Assembly (NCBI RefSeq): GCF_025961575.1
Contig: NZ_JAOQNX010000021.1
Span: forward strand, 1-64,000
DNA from: Rhodoblastus acidophilus
Lineage (GTDB): Bacteria; Pseudomonadota; Alphaproteobacteria; Rhizobiales; Beijerinckiaceae
DNA: 64,000 nt
Reading direction: 5' to 3'
Shown: in pieces, positions 30,878 through 40,378 of the stretch
Layout: every line of letters starts with the position of its first letter
How positions within the stretch are numbered: the first letter of the stretch is position 1
Position numbers and translations under genes: made by a program
The notes under the pieces: model-generated
What the model saw: only the letters and a program-made list of their open reading frames with translations
Database searches by the model: none
What the model was told of the DNA's origin: nothing

Positions 30878-31194
30878 CAGGCGAAACTCTTGCCGCAGCC
30901 GCAGGAGGCGGTGGCGTTGGGGTTGTTGAAGACGAAGCCGGACTGTTCGAGCGAGCTGGCGTAATCGACCACCATGCCCGCCACCATGGGCTGCGAAATG
31001 TCGTCGATGAAGATTTTCACGCCATCCGCGTCAATGACGGCGTCGCCCGCTTGTTCGCTGGCCAGCTCCATCTTGTACATGAAGCCGGAGCAGCCGCCGG
31101 CTTCGACCATGATGCGCAGGCCGGAGGCGGGCGTCTTGGCGGTCTCCACAATGGTTTTCGCGGCGGAAACGGCGCTGGGCGTCAGTTCGATCAT
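30877..31194 (-). CDS. A-type Fe-S carrier (IscA-nif), first gene of nifS-nifV operon
   Basis: A 105-residue IscA/HesB protein with the full set of cysteines: EAGGCSGFMYKME and C-terminal SCGCGKSFA. It transfers Fe-S clusters. ATG 31194 follows GGAG by eight bases. It overlaps nifS by one base and is behind a sigma-54 promoter, giving the common iscA-nifS-nifV arrangement. Confidence 0.93.
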   Translation of the reverse strand: MIELTPSAVSAAKTIVETAKTPASGLRIMVEAGGCSGFMYKMELASEQAGDAVIDADGVKIFIDDISQPMVAGMVVDYASSLEQSGFVFNNPNATASCGCGKSFA

Positions 31195-31223
31195 GGCGAT
31201 GCTCCACATTGCGCTGATGTGGA

Positions 31224-31237
31224 GCAAGGACGGCGCC
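31224..31237 (-). promoter_or_regulatory. Sigma-54 promoter of iscA-nifS-nifV operon
   Basis: On the minus strand TGGCGCCGTCCTTGCT: GG at 31237-31236, ten bases, GC at 31225-31224. It lies 30 bases before the ATG. A near NifA site, TGT-CGCATTTGCG-ACG (31246-31261), is one base from consensus but very close to the -24. Confidence 0.75.
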
Positions 31238-31301
31238 AGGGGCCTTGTCGCATTTGCGACGCTGAGCCCGCTCAGTGCGGCGGACGGTCTGCTGAAAGAC
31301 G

Positions 31302-31363
31302 CGTGGACCGCCCCCGCCCTTCGAGACGCCCGCTCGCGCGGGCTCCTCAGGGTGAGGGCTAAT
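31302..31363. repeat. Dispersed repeat family A, copy 2
   Basis: GTGGACCGCCCCCGCCCTTCG, an inner CCCGC...GCGGG hairpin and CTCCTCAGGGTGAGGGCT, closely like the copy at 50223. Confidence 0.8.
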
Positions 31364-31413
31364 CTATTGGTTTTAAAACGGAATTTCGCGTTTTTTGGCG
31401 GTCCGCCAGAATT

Positions 31414-31446
31414 AAAAAAGCCCCGCGGACCAAGAGTCCGCGGGGC
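31414..31446 (-). terminator. Intrinsic terminator of small membrane protein gene
   Basis: On the minus strand an 11-bp GC stem (GCCCCGCGGAC / GTCCGCGGGGC, five-base loop) is followed by six T's. It lies 24 bases after the stop of the gene at 31470. Confidence 0.9.
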
Positions 31447-31469
31447 TTCCCTTCACGCCGGGGAGGAGG

Positions 31470-31718
31470 TCAGCCGGCAGTCAAGAGGAGGCAGATGACG
31501 ATCATGGCGGCGGCTGCGACAATGGCGATCATGCCGACGCCGGCGAGGCCGACGGTCGCGGCGGTCAGCAGCGTCGCGCCGAGCAGGGCGAAGAAGCCGA
31601 TGAAAAACAGGACGGCGTCGCGGCGCTCGGTGTTGGCCGGGACGGCGGCGACGACGGGGGCAACGGCTTCGGCTTCGACGAAATCGAAGGGGCTGGCGAT
31701 ATCGATGTTCAGGGTCAT
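31470..31718 (-). CDS. Small membrane protein with FNR-type upstream boxes
   Basis: An 82-residue membrane protein: a soluble N-terminus (MTLNIDIASPFDFVEAEAVA), then two hydrophobic helices (AVLFFIGFFALLGATLLTAA and GMIAIVAAAAMIVICLLLTAG) joined by a short Gly turn. Not recognised. GAGG precedes the ATG. Two FNR-type boxes lie 105-140 bases upstream and a strong terminator follows, so it is a self-contained, probably low-oxygen-regulated gene. Confidence 0.78.
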   Translation of the reverse strand: MTLNIDIASPFDFVEAEAVAPVVAAVPANTERRDAVLFFIGFFALLGATLLTAATVGLAGVGMIAIVAAAAMIVICLLLTAG

Positions 31719-31822
31719 GGCATCCTCATGTCTTCTGTGCCGACCAGGGTTGACGCTGCGGTGGACGGACAGCGCCAACCCTCTGAATCGAAAGCGCAAG
31801 CATTCGAGTCTCGCGGCGACCT

Positions 31823-31836
31823 TTGATCTGCATCAA
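31823..31836. promoter_or_regulatory. FNR/FixK-type box 1
   Basis: TTGATCTGCATCAA matches TTGAT-N4-ATCAA exactly. It is the box nearer the leftward gene at 31718. Confidence 0.75.
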
Positions 31837-31845
31837 AGTCGGCCG

Positions 31846-31859
31846 TTGATCTAGATCAA
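31846..31859. promoter_or_regulatory. FNR/FixK-type box 2
   Basis: TTGATCTAGATCAA matches TTGAT-N4-ATCAA exactly and is itself a perfect palindrome. Centre-to-centre spacing to box 1 is 23 bases. Confidence 0.75.
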
Positions 31860-32005
31860 TTACGAGGCGAGCGCAAGCCCTGTCGTTCGCCTGCCGAAAA
31901 GGCAGGCGCGCGTCGTGATGAGCAATCGCTTAAGGGCGCTATCTGCTTGGCGCGGCGGCGTCATTCCCGCGCATTCGCCAGCGCGTTCCGTGGCGAAAAC
32001 AGCCG

Positions 32006-32030
32006 AAAACTCCTCCTAAAGAAGGAGGAG
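32006..32030 (-). terminator. Terminator of esterase-like gene
   Basis: On the minus strand an 8-bp stem (CTCCTCCT / AGGAGGAG, five-base loop) followed by four T's, 34 bases after the stop at 32064. Confidence 0.7.
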
Positions 32031-32063
32031 CGCCGGGCTGTACTTAAGGAGGAGGGGTTTTCC

Positions 32064-32939
32064 TTACGCGCCGCTGTGCTGCAGGAAATCCCAGACGGTG
32101 CGGTTGGCGTCGAAATAATCCGAGGCTTCGCCGTTGTCGGGGGCGCGGCCGGGCGTGTGATGGGCGCCGGCGTCGAGGCGGATCAGCTCGGTCGGCGCCT
32201 TGCAGCCGGAGAAGCTGGCGATGGCGCCGCGGGTGCGCGCGTCCTTGACGTCGCGGCGCGCGCCGCAGCTGTTGATTTTCGCAAAGGTTTGCAGGGTCTG
32301 CTCGGCGCCGAACGCGTCGAACACCGTGTCGCCCGCCGTCGCCTTGCCGCCGGCGAAGGGGATTTTGGCGTCCTGCGCGCTGTTGACGGCGATATAGGCG
32401 AGCGGGGCGGCGGGTTCGCAGGCGGTCAGGTCCTGCGGCATGGCCGAGGCGACGGTGGCGAGGCCGGCGATGGGGCGGCCGACGCCCGCGCAGGCCGCGC
32501 GAAAGGCGAGGGGGCCGCCGGAGCCGACGCCGACGACGAAAATGCGGCGCGGGTCGACCCGGCCCTGGGCGATCAGGTGCTCGGTAAGCTGGCGCAGAAA
32601 GGCGAGTTCGCGATCGGAATCCGGTCCGGCGGTCACCGGCCAATGGCCGCCGAGCGCCTCGGGATAGACGAAGATCGGCTTGGCGCCGGCGAATTGTTCG
32701 AGCCCGTGGTGGCGCCGGCCGCGCGCGACCACGCCGCCGGAGCGCTGCAGCACGATGATCAGCGGACGGCGCCGCAATTTGAGGCGTTCGCGCTCGACGA
32801 TCACCGCGGCGCGCGAGACGCCGCCGGAGGACAGGGTGAGTCGCGCCGCCGCTTCCGCGGGCGCTGCGTCCAGGAGGAACAGGGCGAGGCCCAAGGCGGC
32901 GGCTGCGCGCCCGGCGCGGAACAGGTCTGTCGAAATCAA
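32064..32939 (-). CDS. Exported esterase/PHB-depolymerase-like protein
   Basis: A 291-residue exported alpha/beta-hydrolase-like protein. It starts at TTG 32939 (GGAGA seven bases upstream) with a signal peptide (RAAAALGLALFLLDAAPAEAAA). RRPLIIVLQRSGG, PRRIFVVGVGSGGPLAFRAAC and a late GAHHTPG correspond to the oxyanion, nucleophile and His regions of the PHB-depolymerase esterase family. The nucleophile box reads GVGSGG, whereas GLSAGG is usual, so the Ser seems shifted by one and activity is doubtful. No ATG start gives a signal peptide. Confidence 0.7.
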   Translation of the reverse strand: MISTDLFRAGRAAAALGLALFLLDAAPAEAAARLTLSSGGVSRAAVIVERERLKLRRRPLIIVLQRSGGVVARGRRHHGLEQFAGAKPIFVYPEALGGHWPVTAGPDSDRELAFLRQLTEHLIAQGRVDPRRIFVVGVGSGGPLAFRAACAGVGRPIAGLATVASAMPQDLTACEPAAPLAYIAVNSAQDAKIPFAGGKATAGDTVFDAFGAEQTLQTFAKINSCGARRDVKDARTRGAIASFSGCKAPTELIRLDAGAHHTPGRAPDNGEASDYFDANRTVWDFLQHSGA

Positions 32940-33184
32940 GCGCAAGTCTCCAAATCGGGTCGAGCTTGCCGTCCCGCCGGGGCGAAAACATGGCGGCCGC
33001 ACGAAATTCCACCGCAATCCTTGCCGCTCCCTCCGCGCGTTCGCAAGCCTTATTGTCAGTCTAAGGGCTGACTTGCATTGCATTGCGCCGGCGGCGGCTT
33101 TCGATTATCGAAACTTCAACTTTCAAAGCCGGCGCCGCGCCCAATCGTCGCAGCCGGCTCTGCGGTCCAACAGAAAGGCGTCCC

Positions 33185-33595
33185 ATGGCCGAGGCCAAAT
33201 CCAGCCCGCTGCCGATCGCGCAGCGCCGTCCGCTCTCGCCGCATGTCCAGATCTATCGCTGGTCGGCGACCATGGCGATGTCGATCCTGCATCGCGTGAC
33301 CGGCGTCGCGCTCTATCTCGGCACGATCCTGCTCACCGTCTATCTGTTCACGGCGGCCAGCGGCGGCGTCGCCTTCGCCGAGGTCTCCCGCTTCTTCGGC
33401 TCGCCGCTCGGCCTCGTCATCCTGTTCGGCTACACGTTCGCGCTGATGCTGCATGTCTGCGGCGGTCTGCGTCACGCCGTCTGGGAGGCCGCGCGCGGCT
33501 TCGATCCCGTCAGCCGCAGTCTGCTGGCCTGGGGCTCGCTGATCGGCGCCGTCATCCTCACCGCGCTGGCCTGGGCCGGCGCCTTCCTGCTCTGA
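33185..33595 (+). CDS. sdhC: Succinate dehydrogenase cytochrome b556 subunit
   Basis: A 136-residue SdhC with three membrane helices and the family start [29 protein letters not shown], where the SPH...SI-HR region contributes to quinone binding, and a heme-ligand His in [16 protein letters not shown]. It is first in the sdhCDAB operon and is followed 11 bases later by sdhD. Confidence 0.96.
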   Translation: MAEAKSSPLPIAQRRPLSPHVQIYRWSATMAMSILHRVTGVALYLGTILLTVYLFTAASGGVAFAEVSRFFGSPLGLVILFGYTFALMLHVCGGLRHAVWEAARGFDPVSRSLLAWGSLIGAVILTALAWAGAFLL

Positions 33596-33606
33596 GGAGT
33601 CGCTCC

Positions 33607-34002
33607 ATGCCCAAAGCCGACCCGAACCTCCAGACGCCCCGCGCCCGTGTCAAACATCTTGGCACCGCCCGCGCCGGCACCCGCGACCTCTGGGAAATCC
33701 GCTTCACCTCCTTCGCGCTGCTGCCGCTGACCGTCGGCTTCGTCGTGATCGTCGCCATGCTGGCGAAATCCGATCTGGCGGAGGCGCGCGCGCTGCTCGG
33801 CACGCCGATCCCCGCCATGACCATGATCGTGTTCGTGCTCGCCAGCATCTGGCACATGGCGGTCGGCCTGCGCTCGGTGATCGTCGACTACATCCGCCAC
33901 CAGCACATGCGCGAACTCGCGCTGATGGCGAACCTGTGCTTCTCGACCGGCATCGGCTTCGTCTGCACCTATTCGGTGCTGCGCCTCAGCTTCCTTCAGT
34001 AA
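33607..34002 (+). CDS. sdhD: Succinate dehydrogenase membrane anchor subunit
   Basis: A 131-residue Sdh[23 protein letters not shown] is the alphaproteobacterial SdhD start, followed by three membrane helices; [14 protein letters not shown] contains the heme/quinone-site His and Asp-Tyr. It completes the membrane anchor of Complex II with SdhC. Confidence 0.95.
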   Translation: MPKADPNLQTPRARVKHLGTARAGTRDLWEIRFTSFALLPLTVGFVVIVAMLAKSDLAEARALLGTPIPAMTMIVFVLASIWHMAVGLRSVIVDYIRHQHMRELALMANLCFSTGIGFVCTYSVLRLSFLQ

Positions 34003-34040
34003 CGCGCCTTGGCGCTGTTCCAGACTTCAAGGGTTTAGAC

Positions 34041-35843
34041 ATGGCTTCTCACAAGGCCTATCCGATCACTGACCACACGTTCGATGTGGTGGTGGTCGGC
34101 GCCGGCGGCGCCGGCTTGCGCGCCACTGTCGGCTGCTCGCAGGCGGGCTTGCGCACCGCGTGCATCTCCAAAGTGTTTCCGACGCGCTCGCATACGGTTG
34201 CGGCGCAGGGCGGCGTCGCCGCCTCGCTGGCCAATATGGGGCCGGACAATTGGAAATGGCACATGTACGACACCGTCAAGGGGTCGGATTGGCTCGGCGA
34301 CCAGGACGCCATCGAATATCTGTGCCGCAACGCGCCGCAGGCGGTGTACGAGCTTGAGCACTGGGGCGTGCCGTTTTCGCGCACCGCCGAGGGCAAGATC
34401 TACCAGCGTCCGTTCGGCGGCATGACCACCGATTTCGGCAAGGGCCCGCCGGCGCAGCGCACCTGCGCCGCCGCCGACCGCACCGGTCACGCGATGCTGC
34501 ACACCCTCTACGGGCAGGCGCTGAAGAACGAGACCGAGTTTTTTATTGAATATTTTGCGATCGACCTGATCATGGATGCGGAAGGCAAGTGCCGCGGCGT
34601 GGTCTGCTTGAAGATGGACGACGGCACCATCCATCGCTTCCGCTCGCAACTCGTGATCCTGGCGACCGGCGGCTATGGCCGCGCTTACTTCTCCGCGACC
34701 TCGGCGCACACCTGCACGGGCGACGGCGGCGGCATGATTCTTCGCGCCGGCCTGCCGATCCAGGATTTGGAATTCGTGCAGTTCCATCCGACCGGCATTT
34801 ATGGCGCGGGCTGCCTGATCACCGAGGGCGCGCGCGGCGAAGGCGGCTATCTCACCAACGCCAAGGGCGAGCGCTTCATGGAGCGCTATGCGCCGTCGGT
34901 GAAAGACCTGGCGCCGCGCGACATGGTCTCGCGCGCCATGACCATGGAAATCCGCGAGGGCCGCGGGGTTGGCAAGGGCGCGGATCATATCTATCTGCAC
35001 CTCGATCACCTCGATCCCGCCATCCTGCACGAGCGTCTGCCCGGCATTTCGGAAAGCGCCAAAATCTTTGCTGGCGTCGATGTGACCCGCGAGCCGATCC
35101 CGGTGCTGCCGACCGTTCACTACAATATGGGCGGCATCCAGACGAACTATCATGGCGAAGTGCTGACCAAGCGGGGCGACGATCCCGATGTGGTGGTGCC
35201 CGGCCTGATGGCGCTCGGCGAAGCCGCCTGCGTGTCGGTCCATGGCGCCAACCGCCTCGGCTCGAACTCGCTGATCGATCTCGTCGTGTTCGGCCGCGCC
35301 GCCGGTCTGCGCGCCGCGGAGCTGGTCAAGGCCGGCGCCAAGCAGGCGGAGCTGCCGGCCGACTCGGCCGATCTGTCTCTGTCGCGTCTCGACCATTACC
35401 GAAACGCCAATGGCGGCACGCCCACCGCCGAGCTGCGTCTGAAGATGCAGAAGGTGATGCAGAACAATTGCGCCGTGTACCGCACCGGCGAGGTTTTGCA
35501 GGAAGGCGTGCAGCTGATCCACGACGTGTGGGGCGGCCGCGACGATCTAAAGGTCACCGACCGCTCGCTGGTGTGGAATTCCGACCTGATCGAGACCCTG
35601 GAATTCGACAATCTCATCGTCCAGGCGGTGGTCACCATGGTCGGCGCGGAAAACCGCAAGGAATCGCGCGGCGCCCATGCCCGCGAGGATTTCTCCGAAC
35701 GCGACGACGTCAACTGGATGAAGCACACGCTGGCCACCATCGACGACACAGCCAAAAAGGTGTCGATCGATTACCGCCCGGTCCACAGCTACACCATGAC
35801 CGACGAGGTTTCGTATATCGAGCCCAAGGCTCGCGTGTACTGA
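34041..35843 (+). CDS. sdhA: Succinate dehydrogenase flavoprotein subunit
   Basis: A 600-residue SdhA. FAD-binding [20 protein letters not shown], the FAD-attaching His in [12 protein letters not shown], and active-site [21 protein letters not shown] are present. It oxidises succinate to fumarate in the TCA cycle. sdhB follows 13 bases downstream. Confidence 0.97.
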   Translation: MASHKAYPITDHTFDVVVVGAGGAGLRATVGCSQAGLRTACISKVFPTRSHTVAAQGGVAASLANMGPDNWKWHMYDTVKGSDWLGDQDAIEYLCRNAPQAVYELEHWGVPFSRTAEGKIYQRPFGGMTTDFGKGPPAQRTCAAADRTGHAMLHTLYGQALKNETEFFIEYFAIDLIMDAEGKCRGVVCLKMDDGTIHRFRSQLVILATGGYGRAYFSATSAHTCTGDGGGMILRAGLPIQDLEFVQFHPTGIYGAGCLITEGARGEGGYLTNAKGERFMERYAPSVKDLAPRDMVSRAMTMEIREGRGVGKGADHIYLHLDHLDPAILHERLPGISESAKIFAGVDVTREPIPVLPTVHYNMGGIQTNYHGEVLTKRGDDPDVVVPGLMALGEAACVSVHGANRLGSNSLIDLVVFGRAAGLRAAELVKAGAKQAELPADSADLSLSRLDHYRNANGGTPTAELRLKMQKVMQNNCAVYRTGEVLQEGVQLIHDVWGGRDDLKVTDRSLVWNSDLIETLEFDNLIVQAVVTMVGAENRKESRGAHAREDFSERDDVNWMKHTLATIDDTAKKVSIDYRPVHSYTMTDEVSYIEPKARVY

Positions 35844-35856
35844 TCGAGGATTTACA

Positions 35857-36636
35857 ATGGTCGAACTCGCCCTGCCGAAAAACTCGGTCTATGGACCCGG
35901 AAAAGTCTGGCCCGCGCCCGCCAATGCGCGCCTGCTCACCGAGTTCCGCATCTATCGCTGGAATCCGGATGACGGCAACAATCCGCAGATCGACACCTAT
36001 TTTGTCGATCGCGACGATTGCGGTCCGATGGTTCTCGATGCGCTGCTCTACATCAAGAACAAGATCGATCCGACGCTGACGCTGCGCCGCTCCTGCCGCG
36101 AAGGCATTTGCGGCTCCTGCGCCATGAACATCGACGGCCAGAACACGCTTGCGTGCACCAAAGCCATCGACGACGTGAAATGGCCGGTCAAAATCTTCCC
36201 GCTGCCGCATATGCCGGTGGTCAAGGATCTGGTGCCGGACCTCACCCACTTTTATGCGCAACATGCGTCCATTGAGCCCTGGCTCAAGACCGAGACGCCG
36301 GCACCGGAAAAGGAATGGCTGCAGTCGCCTGCGGATCGTTCAAAACTCGATGGCCTGTACGAGTGCATTTTGTGCGCGTGCTGCTCGACGTCCTGTCCGT
36401 CCTATTGGTGGAACGGCGATCGCTATCTCGGGCCGTCCGCTCTGTTGCAGGCCTATCGCTGGCTGATCGACTCGCGCGACGAAAGCACCGGCGAGCGTCT
36501 GGACGATCTGGAAGACCCGTTCCGGCTCTATCGCTGCCACACCATCATGAACTGCGCCCGCGCTTGCCCCAAGGGGTTGAACCCCGCCAAGGCCATTGCG
36601 GAAATCAAGAATTTGATGATCGCGCGGCAGGCGTAA
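35857..36636 (+). CDS. sdhB: Succinate dehydrogenase iron-sulfur subunit
   Basis: A 259-residue SdhB with the [2Fe-2S] motif [15 protein letters not shown]...C, the [4Fe-4S] motif [16 protein letters not shown] and the [3Fe-4S]/second cluster region [21 protein letters not shown]. It carries electrons from SdhA to the quinone. Last gene of sdhCDAB. Confidence 0.97.
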   Translation: MVELALPKNSVYGPGKVWPAPANARLLTEFRIYRWNPDDGNNPQIDTYFVDRDDCGPMVLDALLYIKNKIDPTLTLRRSCREGICGSCAMNIDGQNTLACTKAIDDVKWPVKIFPLPHMPVVKDLVPDLTHFYAQHASIEPWLKTETPAPEKEWLQSPADRSKLDGLYECILCACCSTSCPSYWWNGDRYLGPSALLQAYRWLIDSRDESTGERLDDLEDPFRLYRCHTIMNCARACPKGLNPAKAIAEIKNLMIARQA

Positions 36637-36661
36637 GTTGAGGGCGACGCGGCTGACAGAG

Positions 36662-36724
36662 CCGTGGACCGCCCTTGTGGTTCGAGACGGAGGCTTCGCC
36701 TCCTCCTCACCATGAGGGCTAATT
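36662..36724. repeat. Dispersed repeat family A, copy 3
   Basis: CCGTGGACCGCCCTTGTGG, inner GGAGGCTTCGCCTCC hairpin and TCCTCACCATGAGGGCTAA. Lies between convergent sdhB and the aminotransferase gene. Confidence 0.8.
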
Positions 36725-36752
36725 TTGGGCGCGCCCGGTTGGGCGCGCTTTT

Positions 36753-37904
36753 TTATTGCGGGGCGCCCCAGTTCGCCAGTTTTTGCAGGGCGCGTTCGAG
36801 CGTTGTCTGCTGCTTGGCGAAACAGAAGCGGATGTGGCTGCGCAGGTCGCGGTTTTCGTAAAAGGCGGTGAGCGGAATCGCGGCGACGCCGGCTTCCTCG
36901 ACCATGCGCTTGCAAAAGGCGAGGTCGTCGCCGTCGCTGTCGAAGGCGGAAAAATCGGCCACGGCAAAATAGGTCGCTTGCGCCGGGCGGACCTTGAACC
37001 CCAGTGTGTTCAGACCGTTGGTGAGAAAATCGCGGCGGGTTTGCAGCGCCTGTTTCAGGGCGTCAAAATAGGCTTGCGGCATGTTCAGGCCCGCCGCCAC
37101 CGCCGCTTGCAGGGCTGGCGGGGTCGTAAAAGTGACGAACTGGTGGGCGCGGGCGATGGGGCCGAGCAGTTTTGGATCGGCCATGACATAGCCAACCTTC
37201 CAGCCGGTGACCGAAAAGGTTTTGCCGGCCGAGCCGATGCGCGCCACGCGATCGCGGATCTCCGCGATGCCGAACAGGCTTTTGTGCGCGCCTTCAAAGA
37301 CAAGGTGCTCATAAACCTCGTCGCAGATGGCGACGAGATCGTGCTTCAGCATGAGCTCGGCGAGGAAGCCGAGTTCTTCGGTATCAAAAATTTTTCCAAC
37401 GGGGTTCATCGGCGTGTTGACGACCAGCGCGCGGGTGCGCGGCGTGATCGCGGCTTTCAGGCGTTCGAAGGGCAGGCGCCAGTCGGGCGGCGTCAGTTTG
37501 ACAGCGACCGGGACCGCGCCGCCGCGGCGGATGATCGGCGCGTAGGAATCGTAGACCGGCTCGAACACGATCACTTCATCGCCGGGGTTGAGTAGGGCGA
37601 GAAAACAATCCGATAGCGCCTCTGTGGCGCCGGAGGTGATCATGACCTCGTCCGGAGCGGCCTCCAGGCCCAGGAAACGGCGGGCATTGTCGGCCACCGC
37701 TTTTCGCAGCGCGGGCAGGCCCATCATTGGTGGGTACTGGTGCGAGCCCTCGCGCAGGGCTTTTACGGCCGCCTCGATCAGTTCGGGCGGCTCCAGCCCT
37801 TCCGGAAAGCCCTGGCCAAGGTTTTCCGCGCCTTTTTCCCGCGCCAGCGTCGACATGATCTCGAAAATCGAGGTCGAAACCTGGGAAAATGTGGCGTTGG
37901 CCAT
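36753..37904 (-). CDS. Class I/II aminotransferase
   Basis: A 383-residue PLP aminotransferase of fold type I. FSQVSTSIFEIMSTLAREKGAENLGQGFPE is typical of the kynurenine/methionine aminotransferase-like group, NTPMNPVGKIFD holds the PLP-binding Asn-Pro, and the Schiff-base lysine is in SAGKTFSVTGWKVGY. The exact substrate cannot be read from the sequence. It lies upstream-adjacent to purK on the same strand, one base apart, so it may be co-transcribed with purEK. Confidence 0.9.
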   Translation of the reverse strand: MANATFSQVSTSIFEIMSTLAREKGAENLGQGFPEGLEPPELIEAAVKALREGSHQYPPMMGLPALRKAVADNARRFLGLEAAPDEVMITSGATEALSDCFLALLNPGDEVIVFEPVYDSYAPIIRRGGAVPVAVKLTPPDWRLPFERLKAAITPRTRALVVNTPMNPVGKIFDTEELGFLAELMLKHDLVAICDEVYEHLVFEGAHKSLFGIAEIRDRVARIGSAGKTFSVTGWKVGYVMADPKLLGPIARAHQFVTFTTPPALQAAVAAGLNMPQAYFDALKQALQTRRDFLTNGLNTLGFKVRPAQATYFAVADFSAFDSDGDDLAFCKRMVEEAGVAAIPLTAFYENRDLRSHIRFCFAKQQTTLERALQKLANWGAPQ

Positions 37905-37905
37905 C

Positions 37906-38988
37906 TCAGACCTTTAGGAAGGTGACGTGGCCCATTTTCCGACCGGGGCGCGCTTCGGTCTTGCCGTAAAGATGCAGGCAGGCGCCGGGCTGGCGCAGCA
38001 GATCGCGCCATTCCTTGATGTCGTCGCCGATCAGATTGCGCATGACGACTGGACCGTGAGCGCGCGGCGAGCCCAGAGGAAAGCCGCAGACGGCGCGGAT
38101 GTGCTGCTCGAATTGCGAGGTGACCGAACCGTCGAGCGTCCAGTGGCCGGAATTGTGCACGCGCGGCGCGATTTCGTTGACCAGCAGGGTCTGGCCTTGC
38201 GGCCCGTTGACCAGAAACATTTCCACCGCGAGCACGCCGACATAGTCGAGGGCTTCGGCGATCTTTTGCGCCTTTTCCGTGGCGCGGCGGAGCAGGTCGG
38301 GCGACATGCGCGCGGGCACGGTGGTGGTGTCGAGAATGTGGTTGTCGTGGACGTTCTCGCCGACGTCCCAGGCCAAAAATTCGCCGTCGAGGCCGCGCGC
38401 CGCCACCACCGAGACTTCCATGGCGAAAGGCACAAAACCTTCGAGAATGGAGGGCTGTCCGCCGAGCGAGCGGAAGGCGACCGCGAGGTCCGCGCCTTCC
38501 TTGATCGTGGTCTGGCCCTTGCCGTCATAGCCGAAGCGCCGGGTTTTGAGGATCGACGGGCGGCCGATCCGCGCCACCGCGCGGGCGAGCGCGCCGGCGT
38601 CGTCGACTTGCGCATAGGGCGCGACGCCGATTCCGAGTTTTGCGACAAAATCCTTCTCGACCAGGCGGTCCTGGGTGAGCGCCAGCACGCGCGGCGACGG
38701 GCGCACCGGCTTCAGCTTTTGCAGGAATTCCGCTGTAGCCGCCGGGATGTTCTCGAATTCATAGGTGATGACGTCGACGCTCGCGGCGAAGCGGGCGAGC
38801 GCGGCCTGATCGTCATAGGGGGCGATGGTGGATTTGGCCGCGACTTCATAGGCCGGCTCGCCCTCGCCGGGCGAATAAATGTGGCAGGACAGGCCGAGGC
38901 GCGCGGCGGCGAGCGCCAGCATCCGGCCGAGCTGGCCGCCGCCGACAATGCCGATTTTGGCGGTGGGGGCCAGGGCCCGTTCAGTCAT
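37906..38988 (-). CDS. purK: N5-carboxyaminoimidazole ribonucleotide synthase
   Basis: A 360-residue ATP-grasp Pur[21 protein letters not shown] is the N-terminal Rossmann motif, [10 protein letters not shown] is typical, and [12 protein letters not shown] and [13 protein letters not shown] are PurK active-site stretches. It makes N5-CAIR in purine synthesis, the substrate of PurE. The ATG at 38988 overlaps the purE 3' end by eight bases. Confidence 0.95.
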   Translation of the reverse strand: MTERALAPTAKIGIVGGGQLGRMLALAAARLGLSCHIYSPGEGEPAYEVAAKSTIAPYDDQAALARFAASVDVITYEFENIPAATAEFLQKLKPVRPSPRVLALTQDRLVEKDFVAKLGIGVAPYAQVDDAGALARAVARIGRPSILKTRRFGYDGKGQTTIKEGADLAVAFRSLGGQPSILEGFVPFAMEVSVVAARGLDGEFLAWDVGENVHDNHILDTTTVPARMSPDLLRRATEKAQKIAEALDYVGVLAVEMFLVNGPQGQTLLVNEIAPRVHNSGHWTLDGSVTSQFEQHIRAVCGFPLGSPRAHGPVVMRNLIGDDIKEWRDLLRQPGACLHLYGKTEARPGRKMGHVTFLKV

Positions 38989-39472
38989 GCGGCCGCTCCG
39001 CGACATTTTCCGTCTGGCGGGCGCGGAACGCCTCGAGGCGCTTTGCCAGCTCCGGGTCGGTGAGGGCGAGGATGGAGGCGGCGAGCAAAGCGGCGTTGAT
39101 CGCGCCGGCCTTGCCGATCGCCAGCGTGCCCACCGGAATGCCGCCGGGCATCTGCACGATGGACAACAGCGAGTCCTTGCCCGACAAGGCCTTGGATTCC
39201 ACGGGAACGCCGAGAACGGGCAGGGAGGTCATGGCGGCGGTCATGCCCGGCAGATGCGCGGCGCCGCCCGCTCCGGCGATGATCACCTTGAAGCCGGCGT
39301 CCCGCGCGCCCTTGGCGAAGGTGATCAGGCGGTCCGGGGTGCGATGCGCCGAGACGATGCGCGCGTCGGAGGAGACGCCCAGCTCTTCCAGGGTTTCGGC
39401 GGCGTGACGCATGGTCGACCAATCGGACTGGCTGCCCATGATAATGGCGACGGGACTGTTTGGGTTCGACAC
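38981..39472 (-). CDS. purE: N5-carboxyaminoimidazole ribonucleotide mutase
   Basis: A 163-residue class I Pur[30 protein letters not shown] with the catalytic His, and [11 protein letters not shown]. The GTG at 39472, with a GGAA site, is the preferred start; a longer in-frame start would add arginine-rich residues foreign to the family. Coupled to purK. Confidence 0.92.
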   Translation of the reverse strand: MSNPNSPVAIIMGSQSDWSTMRHAAETLEELGVSSDARIVSAHRTPDRLITFAKGARDAGFKVIIAGAGGAAHLPGMTAAMTSLPVLGVPVESKALSGKDSLLSIVQMPGGIPVGTLAIGKAGAINAALLAASILALTDPELAKRLEAFRARQTENVAERPHD

Positions 39473-39544
39473 GGCGGATTCCGGCAAAAAAACAAGCCGT
39501 CCTCCTATCGCGCCGCGCCGCGAAGGCAAAGCGGAATTTGGCGT

Positions 39545-39763
39545 TTAAGCGATAATATCCGGCGTCAGCGCGTCTTCCAGAAAGGTGATGCGGTCGCGCA
39601 GCGCGAGCTTGCGCTTTTTCAAACGTTGAAGTTGCAGCCTGTCATAGGCGCCAACGGAGGTCAGCGCCTCGATGGCGGCGTCGAGATCGCGGTGTTCTTC
39701 CCGCAAACGCTCCAGTTCGGCAGTGAATTCGGCCCGCTCTTCTTCACTCATGTCTTTGGTCAT
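39545..39763 (-). CDS. DUF465/YdcH-like small coiled-coil protein
   Basis: A 72-residue helical protein with the DUF465 core (LREEHRDLDAAIEAL, LQRLKKRKLALRDRITFLED). An ATG at 39796 would give 11 more residues, and neither start has a strong ribosome binding site. It is divergent from a second DUF465 gene at 39944. Function unknown; a role in nitrogen metabolism is not implied. Confidence 0.82.
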   Translation of the reverse strand: MTKDMSEEERAEFTAELERLREEHRDLDAAIEALTSVGAYDRLQLQRLKKRKLALRDRITFLEDALTPDIIA

Positions 39764-39943
39764 CGACCGATCTGCCGCCCGTTCATCCACCGCCATTTCG
39801 GCGCGGATTATGGGGGTTTGCGCCGTCAAGGGCAAGATCAATGATGCTTATCCTAATAGCTTGAGCCCCGCCGTGAATTACCGCTTGCAGTCGGCGCCAG
39901 CCGTGTCATGATTCAGTCGTCAAAACATCGACAGGAGTTGTGC

Positions 39944-40132
39944 ATGTCCATGCAAGCCCATCTCGCCGAACTCGAGCGCCGGCATCAGGCGCTGCAACGG
40001 GAAATCGAGAAGGAAGAGACCCTCCCGGGGACGGACGAACTGAAATTGCACGAACTCAAGCGACGCAAGCTCATTCTCAAGGACGAAATAACCCGGCTCA
40101 AGGGTGAAAAGGTCGACGCCACGGTCCATTGA
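39944..40132 (+). CDS. DUF465/YdcH-like small coiled-coil protein
   Basis: A 62-residue, helical DUF465 protein: HLAELERRHQALQREIEKE and LKLHELKRRKLILKDEITRLK. AGGAG lies six bases before ATG 39944. A strong terminator follows. It is divergent from the paralogue at 39545-39763. Confidence 0.9.
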   Translation: MSMQAHLAELERRHQALQREIEKEETLPGTDELKLHELKRRKLILKDEITRLKGEKVDATVH

Positions 40133-40152
40133 ACTCCGTTGTCGGCAAACTG

Positions 40153-40180
40153 AAATCCCCGCCCCTCCGGCGGGGATTTT
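40153..40180 (+). terminator. Terminator of DUF465 gene
   Basis: An 11-bp stem (AAATCCCCGCC / GGCGGGGATTT, five-base loop) ends with TTTT, 20 bases after the stop. Confidence 0.85.
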
Positions 40181-40378
40181 CATTTGGGGCTTTCGTTCGC
40201 GCCGCGCGTCCCTCCTTTGCGCGGCGAGGCCCGTTCGCGGACGAAGCGCATGGCGGCGAAAGCGCTTTGCCCGCCTGCCATTAGCCTAAGGTTGAGCGGC
40301 CGCCGTTCTGGACTTCTGCGACGCGGCGTCGCACTTTCCGCGCGACATGTTCAGCCAAAAATCACGGGGAGGGAGCCC

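Noticed and set aside
31246-31261. NifA site for the iscA-nifS-nifV promoter
   Set aside because: One mismatch and only nine bases from the -24 element; noted in the promoter entry but not called.
39545-40132. Toxin-antitoxin pair of two small divergent genes
   Set aside because: Both products have the DUF465 helix pattern and are divergent, not an overlapping operon.
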